Of a DNA stretch of 64,000 bases, positions 43,614 through 54,510 are shown in pieces. The notes under the pieces are model-generated. The model ran no database searches. It was given only the letters and a program-made list of their open reading frames with translations, and was not told the DNA's origin. Position 1 is the stretch's first letter. Every line of letters begins with the position of its first letter. A program made the translations under genes and the position numbers. This DNA comes from Punica granatum (lineage: Eukaryota > Streptophyta > Magnoliopsida > Myrtales > Lythraceae), in assembly GCF_007655135.1 (NCBI RefSeq), contig NC_045132.1, positions 25,290,354 to 25,354,353 of the forward strand. The letters run 5' to 3'.

Positions 43614-44129
43614 CCATTATTTAGTCCTTTGAAACCCAAATTTCGAAGAAACTTCACTATGTCTTTGAATAATGTCAGATTATGTTGCATACGTACAATT
43701 GTCTTTCAATCATGAACCTTGAGAAATGGCCGGTTAAATGGTGTTAATCGAATTGCATATGGAAGCATCTGAATAGTAAATCAAGTTTCTTGGAGGTTTC
43801 TACTTCAACTTTAGCAAAACAGAGTTGTCTTGAAAACCAGTTCTAGTGTCTGTGCTTCTTGTCCCCTTATCAACATCCAATGATCTCCGCCAGCATTGTT
43901 TAATACGTGATTGTCTTTCATCCACGTAAATATAATTCTCCCAGGCCGGCAATGGACTGTTTCTCATTCTCTCAGCATGTGAAGTCTTTATTTCAAATAC
44001 GCGGACGCCTGCAAATACTGTTCCCTTCTTCCATCCAAAGGAAAAGCTCGGTATATCATTGAGAACAGCCCCGTGATCTTCTCAGTTGCCTGCAAAGATA
44101 GTAATTGCCTGTGGAGATCGTACTAGCAA
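43614..44129. other. spacer: PATRONUS 3' UTR and receptor promoter
   Basis: No frame of interest was found. It contains no clear TATA box for the gene beginning at 44130. Confidence 0.4.
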
Positions 44130-47024
44130 ATGGTAGGAACTGTAGCCTCTCTCTCATTCCTCCTATTATGTTTCATTTACGGGTTTCCTTCATCGAGTGC
44201 TGAGAAACCCACCGTTGGGCTCACCTACAGTGGTGGGAAGATTATCACCGAACCAGTCACTGTTTCTCTTCTGTGGTTTGGGGCTGAATGGCGAGGATCT
44301 GACAAAGAAACCGTACGAAATGCCATCAATTCATTAACTTCAATGAGGTATGACTCAGATCTGAGCTATGAAGTGCCCACTCTCGGGAACTGGTGGGATG
44401 TCATCAGACAGTACAGGGACCGCTCCAATTTTCCGGTGACTGATACAGTGAGTGTGGGTCCTGAATGCTCCTACACAGGCCCTCATGTCAACTTGACTCT
44501 ATCCCAAGTGACCGAGATCGGGAAAGCAGCTTTCAACAGAACTTCCGTAGACGGGTTTGGGAGCTTGACCTGCAATCAGTTTTTCCATGTGGATGAAAAC
44601 AGTTTTTACCATGTTCTCTTCTCCAATACTGTGACCTTCCTTGAAGGAACTGAGCAGAGAAAGTTCACCGACATGTGCAGCGGGAACTTCCCAGTGGAGG
44701 TAACTAAGGATCAGCCAGTTTCCGTGCTTTGGGCAAGGGCTCCAATGGAAGCAGATGATCAGTGCTCAGTGCTCCTCCATGGTAGCCTCTACAAGGGCCC
44801 ACCAAATGGAAATGAGAAGGTGGACAGCTTGGTGGGTAACTTGCTGGGGAAGATTGCTGAGGAGGTTACTAACCAAGATGGAAGAGGATGGACTAGCAGT
44901 GATGGGAATGGATTCTCAGTTAGCAGCTTGTGTACGTCTCAATTCGAGATGAGAAGCACTGGTCCCCCCCTCTATGTAGATATAAATGGAAGTTTCAGTT
45001 TTAATGCCATTGGTCTAAACGGCCGTAGATACATATTACCATACATTTGGGATCAGAACATCAGGAACTGTGCCCTCAAACTCTCAGGTAACATGACATC
45101 AACAGCTGTTCTTCGATTGTCTCCTTTTAATCTAATACCATGTTAGGAAATTAAGGTCCGAGGTTTTCTGTTGCAGAAGCATGTACTACTAACTTGGTCA
45201 TCCTTAAACAGCCTAGCAGTTACATGCGTGTGGGAGTCGGAGTAAACCGCAGCGACGGTCTGCAGCCCTATCTCCCAAATCAGCAGTGCAAGTGGAAGAT
45301 TGATATCCCAAAAGCAAAGTTCTTGAGTTTTAATGTCCACTACTTCTCCATTGCACCAGATAGCGATGATTTGCTCCAGGTTTGCCCGTCAGATTCGAGC
45401 GATCATGATGGATGCACTGTGATAAGTACGGCCACTAAAGATCTATTTACCAAATTCAAGCTGATGGGTTCGGAGGCTTACGTGAAGTTCGTTAGTGGTG
45501 ACTCCGTCTCCTTTGAATCAAGAGGGTGGGAGCTGAAGTACACCGCAGGTAATAAAGCTAAAAACTTGAGCTTGCTGGCCTGATCGTGGTTTGGGGTGGA
45601 TCTGATCCGACCTGGTTGTTTGGCTCGTATTTATGATTCAAGCTTGTTCATGTGAAAGATGACATCTTTCTCTGAAACTTTCTAAAATATCTTAAACAAT
45701 ATCAGGACTTTGTTCTGGGAACGAAGACATCTATAACTCATATGGGCTCATCGGGTACGATACATCCAATGGCATGTCGTATGTACGAGGACTTAACTGT
45801 CGCTGGCTCCTCCATGGTAAACCCGGCACTGGTGTCTCCTTAACCTTTACCCGGATCAACATCTCGAAAGATTTGGATTTCATTGCTATTTTCAGCAGTA
45901 CGAGTAGGGAAATAGTTAACTTCACTGGCTCCTACAATGGCTCAAATCTTCCACAGGTCAACTTGACGGGAAAGGTCACGATCATGTTTAATACCCAGAC
46001 AGAAGAAGGAGACGGATGGTCGGCGAATTATTATTTGTCTTCCCCTGGGAAACCGAGCAACAGAGCATTACTTTTCGTTTTAGTTTTTGTATTAGTGGCA
46101 ATGGCAGTAAGCTTCTCAATTGGTGTTGTTGTGCTTGCTCTACTTCAAAGGAGGAGGGGAAGAAAAAGGAACCTAACTCCGCTAGATCCTAATGAGAGCT
46201 TTGTACTTGTCGGAAGCGATTTCTTGAGAGAAGAGAATCGCATCGGCCAGGGGCATTCTGCAGTTGTTTATAGAGCAGTTCTTGCAGATGGAAGATCGGT
46301 AGCAGTTAAGTCCTTAAAAGATACAGAATCTCGAATGGAGCCAGAAGAAGAGATTCTGCTCAAATCATCGTCTCACCCAAACATTGTGTCCTTGCTCGGT
46401 TCATCGAGAGATGAGTTACCAGGCCGATCCATGGTGTTCGAGTTGATGGGCCGGGGAAGTCTGAGCTACAACTTAAGAAAGAAAGGAGAAACATTAAGTT
46501 GGGAACAGAGGCTAGAGATCGCGTTGCAGATATCCTCGGCAATTCAGATGCTGCACATGTACATGAAACCCCCTGTGTTTCACGGAAACATAACATCAGA
46601 CAACATTTTGCTCGATGAGTTTTGTAATGCAAAATTGGGAGGTTTCGGGTCTGCCAGATATTGTAATGCTGTTGAAATAACGGATGGGGAGGAAGATACA
46701 TCCGAGACAGCTGAAGATATGTGGAGTTTCGGGATATTGCTGCTGGAGCTTTTAGCCGGCGAGCCTCTCCTGAACAGGAATGACTACAGAAACTTTGGGA
46801 GCCTCAAAGAGATGAATGAGATCATGGGCGATCAAGAATTCGTCGACCAAAGACTGGGACTTCCGAGTGATGACTGCAAGATCGTGGCTCTGACAAAATT
46901 CGGGGATATCGCAAAATGGTGTGTAAGCGGAATTTTAAGAGTTGACGATGAGAATCCGAAGATTGGCGATGTGGTGTCGGGTCTGCAGCAAGTGAAGCAA
47001 CTCTTCCACTCTGCTTCAAGATAA
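44130..47024 (+). CDS. chimeric receptor: EXORDIUM-like + two CUB-like domains + TM + pseudokinase
   Basis: Exons 44130-45087, 45177-45548 and 45706-47024 join in phase (GT-AG both) for 882 aa. A signal peptide (residues 1-24) is followed by an EXORDIUM/PHI-1-like domain (about 28-320: VTVSLLWFGAEW, NWWDVIRQY, GPPNGNEKVDSLV, YILPYIWDQNIRNC). The first CUB-like domain (about 320-443) has CKWKIDIPKAKFLSFNVHYF and a D-D-L core. The second (about 445-560) has LNCRWLL, VSLTFTRIN, DFIAIF and GDGWSANYYL. A TM helix (564-590) and an RRRGRKR stop-transfer come next. The kinase domain has AVK Lys635 and alphaC Glu648, but the glycine loop is GQGHSAV. HRD is replaced by HGN (696-698) and DFG by GFG, and there is no APE segment, so it is probably catalytically dead. 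It could be misread as two genes, but phases and the shared ectodomain-TM logic favour one. Confidence 0.8.
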
Positions 47025-47983
47025 CAGCAATAATGGAAATTGTAATAAGGCGGACCTTTCTTGCTAGTGAAATAAATTAGCTCGATTAACATAATGTGAA
47101 TCACTATACAAAATTCGAGACAAAAAATTGCAACTTTCGGTTACATTACAGTATGCCCTAGATTTCATCTTTGCAAAGAATTATGTATAAACTACAAGCA
47201 ATTTATTCTAAACGATTCGATACTTTTGGTTGAGATGAGACTACAATTCACTAAGCTTAAGCTCCGATCGATTCATTAAATGAAGCCGCAACATTCTACC
47301 CCACTAGAACAAGCTTTTGGTAGAGATAGTATCTCTTCTATCCCCTGTATCTTCTGGGATGAATTAAATTTAATTATGAAGGAAGGTGTACATCGAAAGA
47401 TACAGAGAGCTGCATGCCATGATCTACAATAAGAAGAAAAGAGAAAAGGAAACAGAAACTGGATTTGATTCGATACGATTCAAGCTAGCCGGTACGGGAT
47501 CTGGTAAAGAAACCCGATTTGTTGGTTGAATTTATAAGAAGTTCAGTCTTTCGTTTATATACGTCCAGATAGATGCACGCTCCTGATTTAAGGAAATTAA
47601 ATTTCGAGTTGATGCTGAAGGATATTTCTTATATTCTTGTTATTTTTCTTGCCAATCAAATATCTAGAGAACATAATATCAAGAGAACTGAGGAACAGCC
47701 ACGGTCGGAGAATATTTGCTTTGAATTTACATTTACGATAACGACAATTGCTTCTTAAGAGTAAAGCCATCTACATTCCACTGTCGTGGTTTGGATCAGA
47801 TGATTTGCGCCCTCTATCCTTAAAGCAAGCTTTCTTCCGATTCGAGTCTTGTAAATTGATAAATTAATTGACGTTTCATAGAGTTTCATCTCTTGGTGGT
47901 ACACTGTAGGAACCTTTCAATGGTTATAAAAATGAAATTACAAATAAATTTTAAAATCAGGTGAAGAAAACCTTGAGTTGCTA
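47025..47983. other. receptor 3' flank, duplicated elsewhere
   Basis: No gene was seen. 47025-47165 recurs downstream of the kinase pseudogene at 51872-52030 (shared CACTATACAAAATTCGAGAC). 47275-47340 recurs at 63305-63370 (shared GAAGCCGCAACATTCTACCC). Confidence 0.6.
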
Positions 47984-48430
47984 TCAGCTTCTCATTACAG
48001 CAGAAAACCACATTTCACATAATACGCCAAGCCCCGACCTTGAGTTGATATTTGCCATCTTGCTGCAGGACTTCAACGCGTCCAGGTAGGTGCAAACATT
48101 GGATTTCAGGCGAGGGTCGGCCAGCAGCTCCTCGAAGAGGCCGAGGGCTTCCAAGAACACGGAGTTCTTGGTGTAAGCTGCCATAAGGCAGTTCCATATA
48201 TAGGACACGTCAGGTGAGCGCAGGGCACCGGTGTCCAAAAGACAAGCTCGTCGGAGCCGTACAAATGGCAGGAGAAGATTGAAGTTGATGAGGTTCTTTG
48301 ACAGGACGATGCTGTCCTGCATGCCAAAAGTATGATCTTTTGATGGGCAGGTTTGCACCGTCAAGGTGATTTTTTTTAGCAATGCATGTTTTTTTAGGAA
48401 ATTTGATAGCTTTCTTGTCAGCATACCAAG
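47984..48430 (-). pseudogene. PPR gene fragment (N-terminal part), paralogue of 52134-54248
   Basis: It reads MLTRKLSNFLKK, then DSIVLSKNLINF, SPDVSYIWNCLMAAYTKNSV, FLEALGLFEELLADPRLKSN and VCTYLDALKSC. This aligns with residues 1 to about 118 of the intact PPR gene but breaks down near MANINSRSGL. The remaining repeats are absent. Small indels shift the frame within the first 60 codons. It was probably created by the same duplication that copied the F-box and receptor pieces. Confidence 0.85.
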
Positions 48431-48684
48431 GTTTTTTCATGGAACATTGCCCACCCAGATATTGCACAGAAGAGATAATCAAAGAGGGAGAAGAGGAGGG
48501 CAATTTTCCGAGTTCATTGCATTGAGTCAGTTATTAGTCACGGAAAAATTCATGGGCTGAGTTAAGAGTACCGCATCAGATATGAACCGACCACGATGTA
48601 TGATAGGTATTACAGTGTCAAACCATAAGGAGAAACAGAATAATAATCAGTATGTAATATCTAATCTTTACGCTTAAATAATTA

Positions 48685-50190
48685 TTATTTGATAACTAGT
48701 TCAACTCCTGCAGGTAGCTTTGGGCCGAGCTTCATGGTGCGCTCCTGTAATTTCATATCCTCAGAATTCAGACAGTTCTCTGCAGGAAGTAACAGGTCGA
48801 TGACTAGCTTCTCCGGTGAAACGACAGTCCAGAGCAGATGCAGGATGAGCTGATGATCACCCTTGCGACCGTAATATCCTACGTATTCAACCACCTGCAT
48901 ATGTTGAAGACGGCGTTCCCTTTTCCTTTCCCGGCAACTCAGTTCGGGAAAGCGAGTGCAGAAATATGCCTGCCCATGGCCAACACATATACATCCATCA
49001 TTTGATCAGAATCAATTGAAATGGCACAGTAATGTAATGGCGCCAATTGTTAATATCAGTACGTCTAATTGCTTACGTCTATTGTTAGGTGCTGCAGGAA
49101 AGGAGCCTTCCTTATGAGGGAACTTATATCATGGAGATCAATTTCTCTGGAAGTAACGTCAATTACCACCTTCAAGAGCTTCAGGTGCTTCATCTCGGGA
49201 AGTCTTGAGATAACGGTATCCACCTGCTCCCCTGTCCTGTTAAGGCCGCAACCTAACATATTAGGGAAGGAATGAAACTCCCGACATTAAAGATCTTATG
49301 TGGGATAAACTTACTGACCCGAGACCACATGAGTCCCCATGGAAAATGAAGTGACTCTAGCTGTGCAAAGTAGCCCGAAAGTGAAGGGAAAGCAAGAGGC
49401 ATGGTGTCTGCATATGCAGATCCACTGATGAGTAGATCGACAAGTCATGGAGCGCACCCGAGGTGCAAGGTGGTTCCTCCTACTCGGAATCCATAACAGT
49501 GGAATGAGACAAGATCGGGGGTTGGGGCAGAGATGACAATAGTTTCCAAGTTCGAGCAATGGGATATCTCCAGGCTCTTCAACTGCAGAGGAGGACCAGT
49601 CACCTTGAGATCAGTCAGAGTCTCGGACGACCAGACTAGCAATTTCTCCAGTGACTTGCACGTCACGTCGTGAAGAAACAATCAAGTTGTTCCAAGGTGA
49701 CGTTGACGTAATCCAGACAGAGAGATTTCAATAGCGCAATGCTTGACAAGGGCCTGGCCTGCAACATTGGGAAAGAATAGTTTTGGTGTTTTCCCGAGCC
49801 ATCGGAAAAGCAGGAAATCTGGAGATGTTTAACGCGCTTCTCGACTGCAAACTGAACCCAGGAATCAATCTCGCGTGAATGCCTGACGTCCAAACAAAAG
49901 TCAACCCTGAAATTATCTAAAATTGGTGCTCGTGACGCTGCAAGGAGCTCGTTCACCCAACGGATAAACTTGCGAGTTTCAACACACCGCTTCCTGGGAT
50001 GGTCAATAATGTATACCGCTGTCTCTGGAGAAACGGAGAAGTCCAGGTTCGGGATATACAGCCACATGTATCTCCATCTGCAAGAGAGGATGCTACACCT
50101 CGCGGCCTCTTTCATTGTCAGAAGAGAAAGGATGAGAACGAGAACTTCATCAGGCAAGGAGTCTATGTCTATCTGCAGATATATTCCCAT
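48685..50190 (-). pseudogene. F-box/LRR (FBD-type) gene, unit I, with frameshift and stop
   Basis: It begins MGIYLQIDIDSLPDEVLVLI with an F-box (CSILSCRWRYMWLYIPNLDF), then a region typical of F-box/FBD/LRR proteins: FIRWVNELLAASRAP, VDFCLDVRHSREIDSWVQFA, SLCLDYVNVTLEQL. The frame shifts near 49675 and LRR-like sequence resumes (CKSLEKLLVWSSETLTDLKV, LKSLEISHCSNLETIVISAP). A TGA at about 49452 interrupts it before VDLLISGSAYADTMPLAFPS. Two further exons follow (about 49260-49070, RLPEMKHLKLLKVVIDV; 48900-48685, ending LPAGVELVIK). The same frameshift zone and a stop at the same site occur in unit II, so the damage predates the duplication unless an unusual splice removes it. Confidence 0.75.
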
Positions 50191-51229
50191 ACTAATTAAT
50201 TAGTAGAGACACTATATACAAGAGCATAATCCTGACCTAAAACAACATATTAGCTAGGCTGAGCTTTGTCGAAAGTTGTAAGAACGATAATTCCGACTTT
50301 GAGTACATAAAAAGTACATTATTCTAGACAGATTGGCATCAATCAAGTTACAATAACAATACGGACTGGTAAGTGGCATCCTCATTGAAAACGTACTTGA
50401 GGTCCCGACCATGAAGGAGCAGGAAGCGTCGGTATTTTGTACATTACATGAATTAAGCTGAACAAACTGAGACGGTGTCGAGGCAGCCTGCAAATTATTT
50501 TCTGCTATAAGAAATTAACGAGATGAGAAACAACAATAACGTGAAGTTTCCGCCGATAAGATCACAATCAAGTCATCTGAAACTCACTCAAGAACTTACG
50601 GTTGAGACTCAAATGAACTGTGATCATCGAGATGTCGAATGAAGCAGGAACCTTATGTTCTACATAAAAAATTGATCAGGGAGGAGGAAGAAACTGAATC
50701 CCCCTAAGAAAGCTAAAAATATTGGCAGAGAATATCTCTATCGATCTCTGTAGTGTAATTTCCCAAATTAAATGTATATAGTTTTGCTCAATATTGTAGG
50801 TGCAAGATGAACAATTCGATTCAAACTTCTACCGAAAAAAAAAGAAAAAATCGATTCAAGCCCACGTAAGAACGAGTAAAGAACCTTTTTTTTCCGTACG
50901 GGCTATCCTTATAATTTATCATATCAGATGGCTTTGAAAGGTTCAAATCTTGTATAAGAGCTTTGGATGGGGAAAATTATGAACAAACCCATCGTATAAG
51001 ATTTCCCTCGTTCAAAGAGTCCCAAAGGATGTCCCAATAATCTCGAGTACATATCAAAATCCGCGCCTGCTTGACAAGTCAAATTTACCGACAAGACATC
51101 GAACAAACAGAATCCAAAGAGCCCGGAAGCATTGCTTGCTCCCCACGCCCCCACTTCAGAAAACTTGATATTATGCCATCTCCACCGAATGAAAGCTGAA
51201 ATATCAAAAAATCAGTTAAAAATTAACAT
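50191..51229. other. F-box upstream flank shared among array units
   Basis: No gene was seen. GCTGAGCTTTGTCGAAAG (about 50259), CAGCCTGCAAATT and GAGATGAGAAACAACAATA recur at about 57660-57950, 59410-59560 and 62965-63170, marking the boundaries of the duplicated units. Confidence 0.65.
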
Positions 51230-51390
51230 CCTCCCTGTTTGCGAGAGATCGATCTAGCAGCATCACTTGCGCCCACGATGCTTGACTTGTCCATCGAGAG
51301 CATGTTGTACTGTTCATATACCTGCCCCCGGTTTGCAGCCCCAAACTGTTCTGCTTGAAAAAAGCATTTTGCTCCCTCTCAGTGTAATGC
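51230..51390 (-). pseudogene. BRX-domain gene tail, array copy 1
   Basis: On the minus strand AEQFGAANRGQVYEQYNMLS and MDKSSIVGASDAA match the end of BRX domains (usual form EQWWAENRxRVYEQYN...DKSS), as in PH-RCC1-FYVE-BRX proteins. The WW pair has become FG and the stop is displaced. It is a fragment only. Confidence 0.6.
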
Positions 51391-51871
51391 TTCGGATGCT
51401 GCACATGTACATGAAACTGACCGTGTTTCATGAAAACATAGCATCAGAAAACATTTTGCTTGACCAGTTTGGAATGCAAAGTTGGGAGTTTTCGGGTTTG
51501 CCAGATATGTTAATACTAACAACAGAATGGATGGTGAGGAAGATATATTGAAGACGACCAATATGTTAGAGCTTCGGGATATTGCTGCTGGAGCTTTTGG
51601 CTGGCCAGCCTCTCAACAGGAATGACTACAGAAACTTCGGGAGCCTCAAAGAGATGAATGAGATCATGGGCGATCGACAATTCCTTGACCAAAGACTTGG
51701 GACTTCCGAGTGATGACTGCAAGATGTGGCTCGGGTGAAATTCAGGATATCACAAAATGGTGTATAAGCGGAATCTTAAGAGTCGAAGGGGACAATGAGA
51801 ATCCAAAGATTGGCGATGTGACGTCGGGACTGCAGTGGGTGAAGCGACTCTTCCACTCTGCTCCGAGATAA
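51390..51871 (+). pseudogene. pseudokinase-tail duplicate of the chimeric receptor
   Basis: It starts at MLHMYMKLTVFHENIASENI (compare MLHMYMKPPVFHGNITSDNI in the full gene) and runs through LLDQF, a frameshift, ELLAGQPL-like sequence, NDYRNFGSLKEMNEIMGD and the final KRLFHSAPR with a stop. Several frameshifts are present, and no ectodomain, TM or N-lobe is left. Homology continues into the 3' flank to about 52030, as expected for a DNA-level duplication. Confidence 0.88.
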
Positions 51872-52133
51872 CAGCAAAGAATGGAAATTTGTGCGAACCT
51901 TTCTTCTTAGTGAAATAATTTAGGAAGATGCTTCAAGAAGGCTTCTTGGATCATTTCTCATTCAACATATTGTGAATCACTATACAAAATTCGAGACAAA
52001 AAATGCAACCATCGGCTACATTGTATTATGCCCTCCTTTTCTTCTCTGCAAAGATTTACGTATAAACTACAAGCAATTCATCTTAAAACTGGTCGAAAAC
52101 AAAAATTATGAGATGAGTCTGCTTATCAATGAT

Positions 52134-54248
52134 CTATCCTTCACATGCAATCTCATGAGGAAGCATTTCGAATTCATCATTCTCCATGTGATTGCTGAGA
52201 ACTGTAAGACAATCATACAATGTTTGGGCCATTGGGTGGGACTTGTCTTCTACAAGGAAAGGATGAATTATCTGGTTAATCTCGATCCAACTACAACCGG
52301 GATTCTTCTTCAGCCCCAACTCTTTCATCTTTGATCTCGCCTGCCTGACTTTATCCCACCTCCTGACAGAAGCATACATGTTCGACAGCATAACATTGGT
52401 AGACGGATCATCAAGATCAGTTTTAGAAACTGTTCTTGCTATCTCCTCTCCCAATTCTATGTCCCGATGGTAATAACATGCAGAGAATAGGCTGCTTAAC
52501 AACCCAAGATCTCTACTAACATCTGGGATTTGGTGGAAAATTTTATAAGCCTCTCTGAGTCTCCCAGCTCGTCCAAGCAAATCAACCAAACAAGAGTAAT
52601 GTTCGGTTTCAGGTTTGATACCATACTCAGTGATCATCTGGGTGAAATAGTAACATCCTTCATCAACTAATCCACCATGACTACAAGCCGATAACACCGC
52701 TAGGAAAGTAACTTTGTCAGGTTCGATATTCTCTGCTCTCATTTTAGCAAAGAGATTTAAGGATTCCTGGGCCCGACCATGAGATCCGTAGGCAGCAATC
52801 ATAGAGGTCCATGACATGAGATCTTTAATTTGCAGTCGTTCAAAGACCTGATGAGCTTCATTGACTGCTCCGCACTTAGCGTACATCTCGAGAAGAGCCC
52901 CCATGACGATTCCGTTCGTTTCAAATCTGCTCTCCTTGATGGTTTCATGGATTTCCTTGCCCTTCTCCAAGCTTGCCAACTGAGAACAAACCGATAGAAT
53001 ACTTGTGAACGTAATTGCATCGGGCCTGCCACCAACTCTCTTCATTTCATCAAAAATCTCAAGAGCTTCAAAATAATTGCCTACACTCGCATATCCAGAG
53101 ATCATTACGTTCCAAGAATTAACATCCATCCTCCCCGACTTCCTAAACACGTTTTCTGCCGAAGCAACCCTTCCACACTTAAAATAGAAATCGATCAATG
53201 AACAATCTAAAAAGAGATCGAGTGCCACCCCATTTCTTATGATATACCCGTGAATAAATTTTCCATCTTGAAGCTGTGCCGACCTTGAAGCAGCAGTTAA
53301 TATGCTGCTTAGAGTAGCCAAAGAGGGTTTAATCCCCTCCCCGTTCATTCTCTTCAACAGTCCGATGCACAAAGAACTGTCACCTATGAGACTGAACCCC
53401 GAGATCATTGCATTCCACGAGATCACGGTCTTCTCCGGCATCTGCTCGAAGATTTCCTTAGCCTTCTCTAACTCACCGCATTTTCCGTACATGTCCACAA
53501 GAGCAGAGCCAACAAAGCCATCCAGAGGTAACCCGCATTTCACCAACTCTCCGTGAATCTCCTTTCCCCTCTCCAAGTCCAGAAGCCGAGAACACGAAGA
53601 GATCGCAGTCGTGAAAGTCACCAAACTAGGCTTGACTCCCGAACCCTTCATCCTCTCGAACAATTCCAATGCTTTCTCAGGTCGGCCGCTCTGATAACAA
53701 CAAGACATCACAGTGTTCCAGCACGCAGCGTCTCTTTCGCCCATTTCATCGAACACCCGAACCGCATCCCGGAACCTCCTGCAGTTTGCATACATGCTCA
53801 CGGCAGAGCTTCCAATCACAACATCCGACAAACAACCAGCTTTCACCAACTGGGCATGGAAAGCTTCTCCGTTGCCAACCCGACCCAACTCGCCACAGGC
53901 CTTGAGGACATTCGGGTAGGTGTAAACATCGGGTTTCAGGCAAGGGTCGGTCAGCAGCTCCTCGAAGAGGCCGAGGGCTTCCCTGAACATGGAACTCTTG
54001 GTGTAAGCCGCCATGAGGCAGTTCCATAGGGACACGTCCGAGGAGCGCAGGGCACCGGAGGTTCGAAAGATTAGCTCGGCGGAACCGTACAAATGGCAGG
54101 AGAAGTAGAAGTTGATGAGGCTCTTCGACAGGACGATGTTGTCTTGGAGGCCCAACGATACGATCTTTTGATGGGCAAGTTTGCCCCGTGACAGTGATTT
54201 GTTAGCAATGCATGTCTTCAGGAGATCCGACAGCTTTCTTGTCACCAT
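52134..54248 (-). CDS. PLS-class pentatricopeptide repeat protein (related to At5g27110)
   Basis: An intact, intronless 704-aa gene. It begins MVTRKLSDLLKTCIANKSLS and carries roughly 15 PPR motifs of the P-L-S pattern: WNCLMAAYTKSSMFREALGL, WNTVMSCCYQSGRPEKALEL, LVDMYGKCGELEKAKEIFEQ, WNVMISGYASVGNYFEALEI, YAKCGAVNEAHQVFERLQIK and others. It ends in E and E+ type repeats (MKELGLKKNPGCSWIEINQI, FLVEDKSHP), with no DYW deaminase. The sequence closely follows the Arabidopsis At5g27110 type (PCMP-E subfamily). Such proteins bind organellar RNA, mostly for C-to-U editing. No clear transit peptide is visible at this start, so targeting is uncertain. It lies in the duplicated array as the only full-length copy. 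Fragments are at 47984-48430, 55921-56090 and 60333-60563. Confidence 0.93.
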   Translation of the reverse strand: MVTRKLSDLLKTCIANKSLSRGKLAHQKIVSLGLQDNIVLSKSLINFYFSCHLYGSAELIFRTSGALRSSDVSLWNCLMAAYTKSSMFREALGLFEELLTDPCLKPDVYTYPNVLKACGELGRVGNGEAFHAQLVKAGCLSDVVIGSSAVSMYANCRRFRDAVRVFDEMGERDAACWNTVMSCCYQSGRPEKALELFERMKGSGVKPSLVTFTTAISSCSRLLDLERGKEIHGELVKCGLPLDGFVGSALVDMYGKCGELEKAKEIFEQMPEKTVISWNAMISGFSLIGDSSLCIGLLKRMNGEGIKPSLATLSSILTAASRSAQLQDGKFIHGYIIRNGVALDLFLDCSLIDFYFKCGRVASAENVFRKSGRMDVNSWNVMISGYASVGNYFEALEIFDEMKRVGGRPDAITFTSILSVCSQLASLEKGKEIHETIKESRFETNGIVMGALLEMYAKCGAVNEAHQVFERLQIKDLMSWTSMIAAYGSHGRAQESLNLFAKMRAENIEPDKVTFLAVLSACSHGGLVDEGCYYFTQMITEYGIKPETEHYSCLVDLLGRAGRLREAYKIFHQIPDVSRDLGLLSSLFSACYYHRDIELGEEIARTVSKTDLDDPSTNVMLSNMYASVRRWDKVRQARSKMKELGLKKNPGCSWIEINQIIHPFLVEDKSHPMAQTLYDCLTVLSNHMENDEFEMLPHEIACEG

Positions 54249-54510
54249 TCCAATGTCCCTTCACGAAACATTGCGCCTGATTTTGCATGGAAGAGATAAT
54301 TAAAGAGGGAGAAGAGGAGCAATTTTCCGAGTTCGCCACGTCGAGTCGGTTATTAGTTACCAAGAGATTTATCGACCGAGCTAAGAGTTCCACATCACGT
54401 CAATTATGTGGACCGACCATGCTGTATAATAGGTGTTACCGTATCAAACCATAAGAAAACAGAAATCAGAATAGCAATCCTCTCCTGATCTCCGTTTGAC
54501 TTAAACATAA
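54249..54510 (-). other. upstream flank of the PPR gene
   Basis: This 260-bp flank recurs in front of each PPR fragment (about 48425-48680, 55945-56100, 60560-60760), with shared pieces such as GAGTCGGTTATTAGT. It shows that the promoter side was copied too. No TATA box is evident. Confidence 0.55.

Noticed and set aside
44130..47024. Treating the EXORDIUM-like frame and the kinase frame as two or three separate genes
   Set aside because: Codon phases match at both introns. The exon 1 frame ends in intron sequence, the middle frame lacks an ATG near its acceptor, and the kinase frame's own ATG lies inside a CUB-like domain.
53302..54029. Plus-strand frames opposite the PPR gene
   Set aside because: Antisense shadows of a 704-aa intact PPR gene.
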